Positions 51,901 to 61,361 of a DNA stretch of 64,000 bases are shown one piece after another (position 1 is the first letter of the stretch; every line of letters begins with the position of its first letter). The notes beneath the pieces were generated by a model, which saw nothing but the letters and a program-made list of their open reading frames with translations, was not told the DNA's origin and made no database searches. The stretch is from contig JAIVFI010000027.1 in assembly GCA_025558095.1 (NCBI GenBank), positions 124,001-188,000 on the forward strand, written 5' to 3'. This stretch comes from Hyaloraphidium curvatum (lineage: Eukaryota > Monoblepharomycota > Hyaloraphidiomycetes > Hyaloraphidiales > Hyaloraphidiaceae). Position numbers and translations under genes: made by a program.

Positions 51901-52576
51901 TCACTTCTGACGGATCTTCTGCTTGCCCGCGTAGGCGACCCAGCGCTGCACCTCGGGGTCGGCGAGCAGGAGCTCGACGGTGTTGTAGTTGAGCGCGAGG
52001 TCCTCGTGCGGATGGAGACGGTGCACGGCCGAATGGCACGGGCGGCACAGGGCGGCGCCGCGGGCGAGGTCAGATTTGGAAAAGATACCGCGCTTAAGGA
52101 GCTTTTTGTGGGTCTTTTTCGGGATCAGGTGGTGGAATGTCAGCCGCATTGGACCCCGGGCGCAGAGTTCGCTGGCGTGCCGAAAAGACTTTAGAAACGA
52201 GCTCCCGTAAGACTATGAAAGCGACCAACCAGTAGCCGGGTGGGAGATCCTCCTCGTCGTCCCGTTCCTCCTCCCCGCCGAGCCCCTCCAACAGCCTGCC
52301 CGCCTTGACCTCGTCCTCCGCGGCCTCCAGGACGTCCTCGGCGATCAAACCCGCCACCAGCGCGTCCGCATCGATCCCGTAGTCCGCGAGCACCCCCGCG
52401 ACCGCCGATTCCGCCGCGTCGGGCGAGCAGACCGCGCCGTCCGGCCCGCGCAGCTCGTCCGCGATCTGCTCCGCGGCGTCGCGCGCGCCGCCGTCCTCCG
52501 CCAAAGAGGGGAGGCGCCGCAGGAGCGCGGCCTCGGCGAAGCGGGAGAGCCGCGCGGAGTCGGCAGGCGCGGACAT
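51901..52576 (-). CDS. HNH-endonuclease-fold protein with an acidic helical N-terminus, 2 exons, 205 aa
   Basis: Exon 1 (52576-52230) encodes about 115 residues that are acidic and helical, with no recognised domain. A 58-nt intron (52229-52172) joins PPGY to CELCARGPMRLTFHHLIPKK, creating the C-x2-C zinc pair just upstream of the HH catalytic strand. Exon 2 (52171-51901) continues to ALCRPCHSAVHRLHPHEDLA, which has the second C-x2-C and the HxxxH end of an HNH/zinc ββα-metal site. The complete HNH signature suggests a metal-dependent nuclease or a nucleic-acid-binding relative. No mobile-element context surrounds it. Similar short HNH proteins occur in bacteria and many eukaryotes; role unknown. 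Confidence 0.78.
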
Positions 52577-52968
52577 CGGGGAGATTTGGGGTGAGCGTGG
52601 ATCGCGGGTGGTGCAGCCGCAGGCGGCGGGAGTTCCCGACTCGCGATGTGCGGCATAGCGGTGGGAACGGATCGATGGAGGGCCGATCATCGAGGACGAC
52701 AGGTGCTCGGCATATAAGGCCCACGATCAACCGGCAGGAGATGGCCCGGAGATAGCGGCAGTCCGAGCGGACGTCGAGCAACGAGACCGAAACTGGAGCT
52801 GCGTGGCATCCCCCAGTCGGCGGCCCCAGCCGGCTGCGGTACGACCCGTCATACTTACATCACGATGCCAAAACGCGGCATTGCAGCTGCAGATGGTTCG
52901 TCATTCGCAGTTTGAGGGATGGCTGATCGACCAGGACCCAGCGAGTCACCTCAAACGCGACCTCCGCG
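52577..52968. other. intergenic, 392 bp between divergent genes
   Basis: Between the HNH gene (minus) and the exostosin-like gene (plus); probable shared promoter space. No site recognised. Confidence 0.4.
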
Positions 52969-54237
52969 ATGAGCCCATCGCCGCCCCGCGGCCCGCTCGC
53001 ATTCATTCTGCCGGTCGCGGTGCTGCTTACTGTCGCGGCAGTCGTGCTGCTGCTTCCCGCGGGGGCATTGTCGCGACCGCCGCCGCCGTGCCCGGCGCGC
53101 CCGCCGCTGCCGCTGCTGTCGCCCACGACGTTCTTCTTCCTTCCCTCCCTCGCCGAAATCGAGGCCGAACGGCCGGCCCTCGCGCGCTGCGGGCTGACCA
53201 AGTTCGCCGCGGCGGCGCAGGCGTACCTTTCCGACCACCCGCTGCGGACCGACGACCCCGCGCACGCGACGCTAGCCGTGTTCCCGCTGTACCTGGCATG
53301 GGAGACGAACTGGCCCGTCTACGGCGGCTGGTTCACAAACAACTCGGCGCGGCAGGGCAAGTTCTGCCGGCACGTCGTCGTCGACGCCGCACGCGCGCTG
53401 GCGGACGCCCAGCGGCTGCCCGTCCTGCTGTACGACTCGATGCCGACATACGACTTCCTGGGCCACGTCCCCCGGGGGGCGCCGGATCCGTACCGGGATC
53501 CGCGGCTCATCTGGGCGCGCCTCAACGCGCTCGACAAGCATCACCGCCCCGGCTGGGACATCGCCTACCCGCCGCCCATGACGGACAGCTTCGCGCGGCT
53601 GGCCGTGATGCCCGAGTTCCGCCCCGGAGGACGCCACCTGCCGGCACGGCTGCCGGGGACCGCAGCCCCGGCCCGCGCCTCCGCCGTCTTCTCGGACCCG
53701 GACTACGCGCACTTCCTCGTCTTCCGGGGCAACCTCGCCAACCACCCCGTCCGCGGGCGCATCCGAAACGCCCTCCTCGCCTCGGGCGGCGGCCGTCTCC
53801 CCCCCGGCGTGATCTACGACAGCGGCGGCCCCGGCACGGAGGGCGACCACGCGCGCATGCTCTCCTCCTCCGTATTTGCCCTCGCCCCCAGGGGCGACGT
53901 CGAGTTCAGCTACCGCTTCACCGAGGTCGCCTGCTCCGGCGCCGTCCCCGTGCTTGTGGCCGACGGCTGGGTCCCCCCCCTGGAACCTCTGGCCCCCTTC
54001 TTCTCGTACGGCGTGCGGATCGCCGAGTCCGACGCCGACCTCGGGGGGATGATGGACCGGCTCCGCGGGATCTACGAGCGGGGGGGGCACGCCGTCATGC
54101 GGGAGGCGGCGCTGAGGTTCTGCCACCGCCACGCGGTCACGGTGTACAGGGGGTTCGACGCCGTGGTGGGGCTGGCGATGCGGACGGCGGCGGCCAACGG
54201 GACGGCTGCGGGGCGGGGTGGGGGGAGGGAAGCGTGA
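52969..54237 (+). CDS. exostosin-family glycosyltransferase-like protein 2, single exon, 422 aa
   Basis: Type II protein: signal anchor about residues 10-30 (AFILPVAVLLTVAAVVLLLP), a short Pro-rich stem, then a GT47-type domain. Visible blocks are PTTFFFLPSL, LAVFPLYLAWETNW, YAHFLVFRGNLANHPVRGRI, SSSVFALAPRGDVEFSYRFT, then EVACSGAVPVLVADGWVPPL. The last two are the exostosin signature (APRG..S.R..E...GAVPV...D.WVPP). No intron. It is a distant relative of the protein at 25826-27283, sharing the signature but little else. Golgi location is inferred. The 3' end converges on the DOPA-dioxygenase-like gene with a 23-bp gap. Confidence 0.82.
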   Translation: MSPSPPRGPLAFILPVAVLLTVAAVVLLLPAGALSRPPPPCPARPPLPLLSPTTFFFLPSLAEIEAERPALARCGLTKFAAAAQAYLSDHPLRTDDPAHATLAVFPLYLAWETNWPVYGGWFTNNSARQGKFCRHVVVDAARALADAQRLPVLLYDSMPTYDFLGHVPRGAPDPYRDPRLIWARLNALDKHHRPGWDIAYPPPMTDSFARLAVMPEFRPGGRHLPARLPGTAAPARASAVFSDPDYAHFLVFRGNLANHPVRGRIRNALLASGGGRLPPGVIYDSGGPGTEGDHARMLSSSVFALAPRGDVEFSYRFTEVACSGAVPVLVADGWVPPLEPLAPFFSYGVRIAESDADLGGMMDRLRGIYERGGHAVMREAALRFCHRHAVTVYRGFDAVVGLAMRTAAANGTAAGRGGGREA

Positions 54238-54245
54238 TGCGTCGC

Positions 54246-54258
54246 GGGGGGGGGGGGG
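54246..54258 (+). repeat. homopolymer run of 13 G between two convergent stop codons
   Basis: G13 in the 23-bp space separating the exostosin-like stop (54237) and the DOPA-dioxygenase-like stop (54261). Its length may vary or be a sequencing uncertainty. Confidence 0.85.
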
Positions 54259-54260
54259 CT

Positions 54261-54991
54261 TCACATCCTGTACCGCGTCCACCCGCTCTTAAGGATCGCC
54301 TCGGCCTCCTTGCCCCTCGGTATCGCCGTCCTCCCGATGGTCCTGATCAGCTCGTCGTGGTCCGCCTTGGACGCGTCCATGGCATCGAAGCACCCGTTGC
54401 AGTCCTCGTCGAGCGGGTAGGGTTTCCCGATCCAGAACCCGAGCTCGCAGTGCTCGCGCACGCACATGGCGCGGAACCCGCCGTCGCCCTCATGCCGGTC
54501 CAGGTAGGGGTGCACGAGGGCGGAGACGCCGCGGGGTTTGTGCAGGGTGACGTGGGAGAGGATGGAGGCGAAGTCGGATTTCCGGTTGAAGAAGAGGGCG
54601 AAGTTGGGGCTGGCGTTCCGGGTCCGGGGGGGTGAGCGGGTTGCCCGGGCGGGAGAGGACGAGAGGGGAACCTACACGGGGAAGAATGCCTGGGCGGCGA
54701 TGGCGACGTCGGTCTGGAAGACGTGCGGGAACTTGGCCTTGAGCTCGGCGCGGAAAGCGAGCGCGGCGCGGACGATCTCGGGGCTGTGCGGGGGGAAGAG
54801 CACGTGGACCTGGCGTGCCGTGAAGCAATGAGATCCGGCGATCGGGATGCGGAGCATGGTCGGTCCGAGGTCGGCAGGGCCGGGGAAGGGAGACGGTCAA
54901 TGGGCGACACTGCGGACGGAAGTCGGGCCCTCACGTGGTACATGGCCACCGGCGCCTCGAATTCGTTGTCCTCGCTCCTGGGCAGCGCCAT
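54261..54991 (-). CDS. DOPA 4,5-dioxygenase-like protein, 3 exons, 179 aa
   Basis: Small vicinal-oxygen-chelate-like protein of the DOPA 4,5-dioxygenase family, which cleaves catechol rings in betalain pigment synthesis of mushrooms; many relatives have unknown substrates. After splicing: MYHVHVLFPPHSPEIVRAAL, then KFPHVFQTDVAIAAQAFFPV, PNFALFFNRKSDFASILSHV and KPRGVSALVHPYLDRHEG. This is the family's H(V/I)H...FP...P(M)F...LSxLVHP layout. Exons are 54991-54935, 54809-54676 and 54609-54261; introns are 125 and 66 nt, phases close (540 nt). His residues in HVHV and VHP are the likely metal ligands. A C-terminal extension (about 165-179) is family-variable. Confidence 0.83.
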
Positions 54992-55096
54992 CTCGTCTTC
55001 GGGCGCGTATGCGCAGCGCGGATCCGGCGTCGGAGGAGTTGGAGTGGTCGCGCCCCGTCGACGCGTCCGCAGTTGTTTACGTGCGCGTCCCCAATC
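54992..55096. promoter_or_regulatory. 105-bp gap between head-to-head start codons
   Basis: Separates the DOPA-dioxygenase-like gene (minus) from the F-box gene (plus). A compact bidirectional promoter is likely. No TATA box or named element recognised. Confidence 0.4.
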
Positions 55097-56650
55097 ATGG
55101 ATCCCCCCTCCGCTTCCACCGACCTGCGCCGTCTCGTCGCATCGCTCTCCGCCGAGCAGCGCTTTGTCCTCCGCGGGCTGCTCTCCGCGCCGGGCTGCGC
55201 GCCGGATCTCCTCGCGGTGCTGCCGCAGGAGCTGCGCACGGCCGTCTTTGCCCGTTTGGACGCGCCCGCGCTGGCTCGCTGCGAGGCCGTCTGCAGGCGC
55301 TGGCGGGCGATGGTCGGCGGCGACGCGTGGGCGGCGCTTTTGGACCGGGAGCACCCCGGCAGGCGGCCCGCGGTGGGGATGTCCGCCGAAGAGAGGAAGC
55401 GAAGAGCCGTGGCAGCCCACCTCACCGAAAACAGGTGGCGCCAAGGCAACCCGCGGCGCCAACTGCAGCTGCGGCACTCGCGGACCGCGCCGGCGGCCGT
55501 GGCGCTGCTCTCGTTCGCAGACCTGGGCATCCAGCTCAAGCCGATCGGGTCGCCGTCATCCACCCCGCCGGGCAGCCCCGTGATCCCGCGAAGCCCCGTG
55601 TTCCGGGGCAGCCCGATCGTGGACAGTACTACAGCTGTCAGCGCCAGCACCGCGATCCCGGCTCTGAACGGCTACGTGGTGCTCCAGGCCACCCGGGACG
55701 GCGAGCTCCGCGCGGACCCCGTCGCCTTCCCTGCAGACGCAGCCAGCCCCCTCGTCGCAGGCACGTTCCCCGCCCCCGGCATCACCTGCCTCGACGCCGC
55801 CCCGGTGCCTGCAAGCTGCACCCTCTGGACTGGCAGGCAGCCCCGCGCGGTAGTTGCAGCCGGCCGCGCGAACGGAACCCTGTCTCTCTTCGGCCTGGCC
55901 TCCACCTCGCGGGGGCCGCGTTTATTCCACCTCGCCGGCGCCGGCGCAGAACACGGTTTGGTAGAGCCGGTGCTTCACACCCGGGCGGTAGAGCGCGTGC
56001 TGCTCCTCCCCGGCGCCGCCTCGGCGATCACCCTCGGCCGCGACGGCGCGCTGTGCCTCTCCAACTTTTCCGCCCCCTCGTCGGCCCCGACCGTCAAGCG
56101 GTGGTCCTTCCCGCCCGACGAGGACGGCGACCCGGACCTCGCGCGCTACTCGCTGGCCGCGTTCCCCGGCCTGGACCTGCTCCTCGCCCTCCGCATCTCC
56201 GGCGGCCGCACCCTCGCCGTCTTCCTCTCCCTCTCCTCGTTCCCCCGCATACTGGATCTCCCGCCCTTCCCGCCGCTGTTCTCCCCCGCCCTGCTCGCCG
56301 CCGACCCCGACCGAAACCTCCTGTACGCATATTCGCCCCCTGACCTGACCGCCTGGCGCCTTTGCCCCCCTTCCCCACCCACCCTCCTGCACACCTGGCC
56401 CATCGCCGCCCTCTTCCCTTCCCATCCCCCCCTCTCCCTCCGCCCCCTCCCCGACCGCTGCCTCCTCTGGTCCCCCCGCGCGCTCCTCTGGGTCTCTTCC
56501 ACGGCGCACGGCAGCGTGCACCTGGGCGAGGGCGTGCTCATCTCGGGCGGCGACGCCGCGTGCGGGGGGGACGAGGAAGGGTGGGCGGCGGCGGCGGCGG
56601 CCGAGGTGCCGGGGAGGGGCGCGGCGCTGGTCGTGGAGATGGCGCCTTGA
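55097..56650 (+). CDS. F-box protein with propeller-like C-terminus, single exon, 517 aa
   Basis: Probable SCF ubiquitin-ligase adaptor. The F-box spans about residues 33-75: LAVLPQELRTAVFARLDAPA, then LARCEAVCRRWRAMVGGDAWA. The rest contains repeating strands with GRPQPRAVVAAGRANGTLSLF, RVLLLPGAASAITLGRDGAL and DRNLLYAYSPPDLTAWRL, which look like degenerate WD/PQQ-type blades, though no WD dipeptide repeats are clear. The start at 55097 is preferred to an in-frame upstream ATG because the F-box begins soon after. Substrate unknown. Confidence 0.8.
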   Translation: MDPPSASTDLRRLVASLSAEQRFVLRGLLSAPGCAPDLLAVLPQELRTAVFARLDAPALARCEAVCRRWRAMVGGDAWAALLDREHPGRRPAVGMSAEERKRRAVAAHLTENRWRQGNPRRQLQLRHSRTAPAAVALLSFADLGIQLKPIGSPSSTPPGSPVIPRSPVFRGSPIVDSTTAVSASTAIPALNGYVVLQATRDGELRADPVAFPADAASPLVAGTFPAPGITCLDAAPVPASCTLWTGRQPRAVVAAGRANGTLSLFGLASTSRGPRLFHLAGAGAEHGLVEPVLHTRAVERVLLLPGAASAITLGRDGALCLSNFSAPSSAPTVKRWSFPPDEDGDPDLARYSLAAFPGLDLLLALRISGGRTLAVFLSLSSFPRILDLPPFPPLFSPALLAADPDRNLLYAYSPPDLTAWRLCPPSPPTLLHTWPIAALFPSHPPLSLRPLPDRCLLWSPRALLWVSSTAHGSVHLGEGVLISGGDAACGGDEEGWAAAAAAEVPGRGAALVVEMAP

Positions 56651-56750
56651 GCGAGGAAAAGACGGAGGCGTGTACTACCGCGGCGCCAAAACACTACTGC
56701 TATCTAGCTGCGGATTCCGACGGAGTTTTTCGCGTCAACAAGAGGGGAGA

Positions 56751-58251
56751 TCAGGCGGGCGGCGCCTGCGCGCGCCCCCCGGTCCCCGCGAAGGCGGCGG
56801 CCGCCGCCGCGCCAACCGCGGCAAAGAGCACCGGCGCGCCGACGGCCCAGGCGATGCCGTGGGTAAACGCCGGGCCGTGCTGTGCGCTCGGGAGGAGGTG
56901 GTTCAGGGGGTGCGGCACGGCGTCGGTGCCCAGGCCGACGGTGAGGTTCCTGACGGGGCGAAGAGTCAGCGATCGCCACCCAAAGCCGCGGTCGGCAGGC
57001 GACCCACATGAACACCGCGTGCGGCCTCGCCGGCCCCCCGAACGAGAGCGAGAACGCCCTCGCCTGCAGCCCCGGATACTGCCCCAGCGCCTTGCGCACC
57101 ACCCCCGTCGTCCCCGCCATCAGCTCCTTGAGCCCCTCCTTGCCCAACGCCTCGCCCAGCTTGGCAAACAGCGGCACCGCCTCGTGCGTGCCGTTCCCCC
57201 CGCGGCGCACCGCATGCACGTGGCCCGGCGCGGCAAAGAACGCCGCCTCGGGACCCTCACCGCCGTTGCTCACCACCAGCCCGCCCTCGCCGGCGAACCC
57301 GCGCAGCTCGGTGCGGTTCTCCCCCCTGCGCGAGGCGGCGAGGTACCCCTCCACCGCGAGCCTGGTGCCCTTTGCCGCGTACGGGAAGTCGCGCACCGCG
57401 AGGCGGACGAGGGTCGACCGCGGGTGGAGCAGCAGGCCGCGCGGGGAGCGGAAAACGGGGCGGTGCGCGCCGACGAGGCGGAGGCGGACCGAGGGGCGGG
57501 AGAGGGAGGTCGAGGTGAGCACGACGAGGTTGTCGTCGGCGTGCTTGTCCGGGTCCGAGGAGGGCGGGGAGGGTTCGGCATCGTCCGAGTCGGAGGGGAG
57601 GAGGTCCAGATCGGGGAGGGTGCCCTTTTCGATGCGGTCGAACTCGCCGTCCGAGAGCCAGACGCGCTTGACGACCTTGTCCTCCGGGCCGTAGGCGAGG
57701 TCGCCGTCAGTGTCGTTGTACTCGACGACGGCGGTCAGGAGGACGGCCAGGGACGAGGTGGGCATGCCGAGGCCCTCGCCCGACGGGAGGCCGATGGTCG
57801 GGGGCGTGTTGGGGTGCTTGGACGGCGGCTGCGGGAAGTCTAGCATGAGGGTTGCCAGCGTCAGTATCCAAAACAAAGGAGCAGAGGGCACGGAAGGGCA
57901 ATCACCCTTCTCCTTGTTGTACCACGAGGCGAGGTACACCGGGGCCTCTTTCCGGCCCACTGTCTTTCCCCTCAGGGCCAGGAATCCCACCGCGAGATCG
58001 CGGTCGTCCGGCGGGCTCTTGTCCTTGTGCTTGTTGTCGCTCGCCGGCACCGAGACCGACTCGAGCACTGCCCAGTTGAACGGCTTGGGGAGCACCCAGG
58101 CGTACAGGTCGCGGTAGCCCGCCGGCGGGTCCGACACGTTCCGATGGCGATCGGGGCCGGGCTCCTCGGCGATCGCGACGACCGTCTGGCCGGGCGCGGC
58201 GGCGGCGGCGGCGACCAGCGCGCAGAGCGCCGCGGCGATGAGATGCGTGCG
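56751..58251 (-). CDS. type I membrane protein, 2 or 3 exons, 458-480 aa, family not recognised
   Basis: Signal peptide about 1-20 (MRTHLIAAALCALVAAAAAA), then a lumenal/extracellular domain with NxS/T sites (NVSD, NDTD, NRTE, NGTH) and a C-terminal hydrophobic helix (IAWAVGAPVLFAAVGAAAAAF). Typical of a type I single-pass protein with a short tail. The junction near 57007 is solid: an intron (57007-56950, GTGGGT...TCAG) joins HAVFM to NLTVGLGTDAVPHPL. A 66-nt GT-AG segment near 57842-57907 has no stop and keeps frame, so a further intron is possible. The lumenal sequence (YRDLYAWVLPKPFNWAVLES and later) has no match I can name. Confidence 0.62.
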
Positions 58252-58896
58252 CATCGCCGCGTCGGACGCGTCGGGGGCGCGGAGGCCGCGGCGGGGAAGC
58301 GATGCGGGCAGAAGAACAGCGCCCGGACGTCGGCGGCCGCGCGGCCGGGGCAGCGGACGCTCGCTTGCGGTCGGAGTAGCCCTGTGGCGGCGGTCGACGC
58401 GCGGCCCTTCTCCGAATCCAACCGCCCCTGAATCCCACCCGCAAAGGAACACGAAAGTGCCGAATCAGTCTCCTGGAAAGATGAGGGATCCGCTAGCTCA
58501 CATGATCCGTCTGGCCGGGCTGCCCATCAGCATCCGCCCGATCATGGCGTCTGGTCTCCGCGTCCGGCACTTGAGACCTTGGACATGATGCTGGCCTGTC
58601 CCCTGGATACAGAGCGCGACGCATTGTTTCGTCTGGAGCTCCTGGGACACTCCAATCGAACAGGTGGGAGCGAGCACGCAGCATCTATCGAAACTGGAGC
58701 CTTGGCGAGACATCCCGATCGGCAGCACGATTCTCCATGGCATCAAAGGGTAAGACGTATGAATTGGCATGAATTGGTCTTTCGAATCGAGTTGTTGCCC
58801 TCAATCGGCGCGAGTACTTGGGGGCAGCGAGCGGAGAGTTCCGACGGGCTGGTTGTCTCCCAACTGCCCTTGCTTCCGTCCCAATCTCCGGCGACC
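58252..58896. other. intergenic, 645 bp between divergent genes
   Basis: Shared upstream region of the type I membrane protein (minus) and the flavin monooxygenase (plus). No convincing exon or site. Confidence 0.4.
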
Positions 58897-61286
58897 ATGG
58901 GCAAGATACAGGCCCTGCCGCGCGCCTCCAATGGCGGCTACGCCGGCCCCGACCCCAAGCTATCCTACGACCCGCTGGACGCGCGCCGCCCCGCGGTGGA
59001 CCTCGCCGCGCCGACCGAGGAGGAAGTGGAGGTCATGAAGCTCGCGCCGCCGCCCGAGTATCCCGAGGGCAAGGAGATCCGGCGGGTCGAGGTGGCCTGC
59101 ATCGGGACGGGGATGTGCGGGATCACGGTGGCCATGTTGGCGCAGTGGAGGCTCCGCAACGTGTCGCTGAAGATCTTTGAGAAGAACAAGAAGCCGACCG
59201 GGACTTGGCGTGGGTTGTGCAAGTGCGAGGCCGGCGTGCCGAGCGTACTGACGTTGCTCTTGTGCCTGCAGATGAGAACAAGTACCCGTTGGTATCAGGA
59301 TCGGCGGATGGTGCCTGCTGCTGAACCGACTTGCCTCCCAGTGGCTGCCGCTGCGACGTCCCCGCGCATATGTATGTCTGGAGATTCGAGCCTAATCGCT
59401 GGAGTTCCGTGTACGCGGGCACGGACGGTCAGTTACCGATACTTGCCGCAGTGGGCGAACCTTGACTAATGTGAACGGAAACAGAAATCGAACTCTACTT
59501 CAAGCGCATGATCGAAAAGTACAACGTCGACGCCTTCACGACCTACGGCGCCGAGGTAGTCTCGGCCACCTGGTCCGAGGCCCGCGCCGCATGGCGGCTC
59601 GAGGTCCGCACCGCCGACGGAGTGCAGGAGGACTGGGCTCACGTGGTCCTCAACGGGCACGGGATCCTGAACCGACCCAAGATCCCGACGTTCGAGGGCG
59701 AGGGGTCGTTCAAGGGGGTCGTGATGCACACTGCCAGGTTCGACCGGAGCGTGCCGCTGGAGGGCAAGAGGGTGGCGGTGATCGGCAACGGGTCGAGCGG
59801 CATCCAGACGATCGGGTCCATCGGGTCCAAGGTCAAGGAGCTGCACTCGTACCAGCGGACTCCGACCTGGTAGGTCGCTGTCCCGATCGCGTGCAAACGC
59901 TCGCCACTAACTCGATCTTGCAGGATCACTAACCTGTACGGAGGCACGGATGGGATCGGTCTGCTTTACGAGCTCTGTTTAGCTAGGTCCTTCTGAACGT
60001 CCCGACCGCAGACGCGCACGTCTATAGCGACGAGGAGCGCGCCTTCTTCGCCGACCGCAAGAACGCCTATGAATTCTACCTAACCGCCTGGAAGGCCGGC
60101 GCGAACCTGTTCGCCCTCTTCAAACAAGGCACCCCCGAGGCCGAGGCCGCCATCGCCGCGGGCCGCGCGCACTTGGAGAAGCACGTGCACGACCCGGAGC
60201 TGAGGAAGATCCTCACGCCGTCATGTGGGTCATTCTCTCGTGCTAGGTTGTGTGACTACGCTGAAGGGCGAGGATGCAGACCCCGTCGGATGCCGCCGCC
60301 TGACGCCACATGAGCACTACCTCGAGGTTGATGGGGCCCTGGATGCTCTGCATCCGTACCGCTTGACGCCCTCTCCGCGACCTTGCAGGCCCTGCAGCTA
60401 CCCACGACCAAGGTCATCAACTCACCCATCGAGCGCTTCACCGACACTGGAATCGTGGCCGGGGGCGTCGAGCGCCCCTGTGATGTGATCATCAAGGTTT
60501 GAGCTCCCTCCACGAACCAATGTAATCAACCTGACTTTTCCAACAGGCCACAGGGTTTGACGTGACCTATACACCGCACTTTCCTGTCACTGGACGCGGC
60601 GGCAAGACCCTCGCAGAGGAGTGGACCGAGTTTCCGTGGTCGTACAAGTCTGTCCTCTCGCACGGCTTCCCCGGATTCTTCCACGTCATGGGTCCCAACT
60701 CGCCCGTGGCGCAGGTGCCGATCCACTGTGAGCACGTTCGCGTGTAATGCTTGGTGCAAGGGATGGCTCACTGGAAGGACTAGTGGTCGAGGAGCAGCAG
60801 GTAGCATATGCAGTGCAGGTGATCGTGCGTATGCAGACCGAGGGGATCGTCGCGGTGGATCCCAAGCTCGAGGTGCAGAGAAAATGGCACGAGGGTATCC
60901 AGGAGGACCTCCGCGGCACGGTGTGGGAGGTCGACTGGTAGGTCTGGGCTGCATCAAGGTCTGGTATGGCATTGACGCACATCCAGCGGCGGGTGGTACA
61001 AGAATCAGAACAAGCACGGCGTGCTGACATCGCATTGGCCGGGGCTCAGCACCGAGTTCATGGCGATGATCCAGAGCCCGGATTGGGACGAGTTCGATCT
61101 GACTTACCTCAAGGACGTGAGTGCTCGGCGAACCTTGCGTCCTTCTATCCTGCACATACATGACTTCGACTCACGTTACCCCCTTCCTAGCTCAAGGATC
61201 CTGCAGCTAATGTGATCGAGGCCAAGTTCGGTGCCGACGTGGAGAAGGTGGCGGAGATGGGGCCGCCCGCGGAGCCGAAAGTGTAG
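58897..61286 (+). CDS. class B flavin monooxygenase (FMO/BVMO-like), about 10 or more exons
   Basis: FAD/NADPH-dependent oxygenase that inserts one oxygen into organic substrates. It has FAD-binding VACIGTGMCGITVAMLAQ (GxGxxG), KIFEKNKKPTGTW, then spliced YPGCRCDVPAHMYVWRFEPN. The NADPH-binding block is GKRVAVIGNGSSGIQTIGSI. The class B fingerprint FKGVVMHTARF fits FxGxxxHxxxF and so looks more like FMO/N-hydroxylase than the BVMO W-form. Later exons give YSDEERAFFADRKNAYEFYL, KVINSPIERFTDTGIVAGGV, IIKATGFDVTYTPHFPVTG, GFPGFFHVMGPNSPVAQVPI and a C-terminal LKDPAANVIEAKFGADVEKV followed by the stop. Introns are short (45-80 nt). Several joins were checked in phase (for example 59221-59273 and 59293-59337); the middle exons near 59,930-60,390 are less certain. 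Substrate unknown. Confidence 0.82.
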
Positions 61287-61361
61287 TCGGCGAAGCTAAC
61301 GGTCTAGGAGCGCAAGGTGTCAAGAAGAGTCGTGCAAAAGAGTGCTTCATCCGTCTATTAG

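Noticed and set aside
58897-61286. Definite Baeyer-Villiger monooxygenase
   Set aside because: The fingerprint is FxGxxxHxxxF, closer to FMO/N-hydroxylases than to BVMOs, so only class B flavin monooxygenase is claimed.
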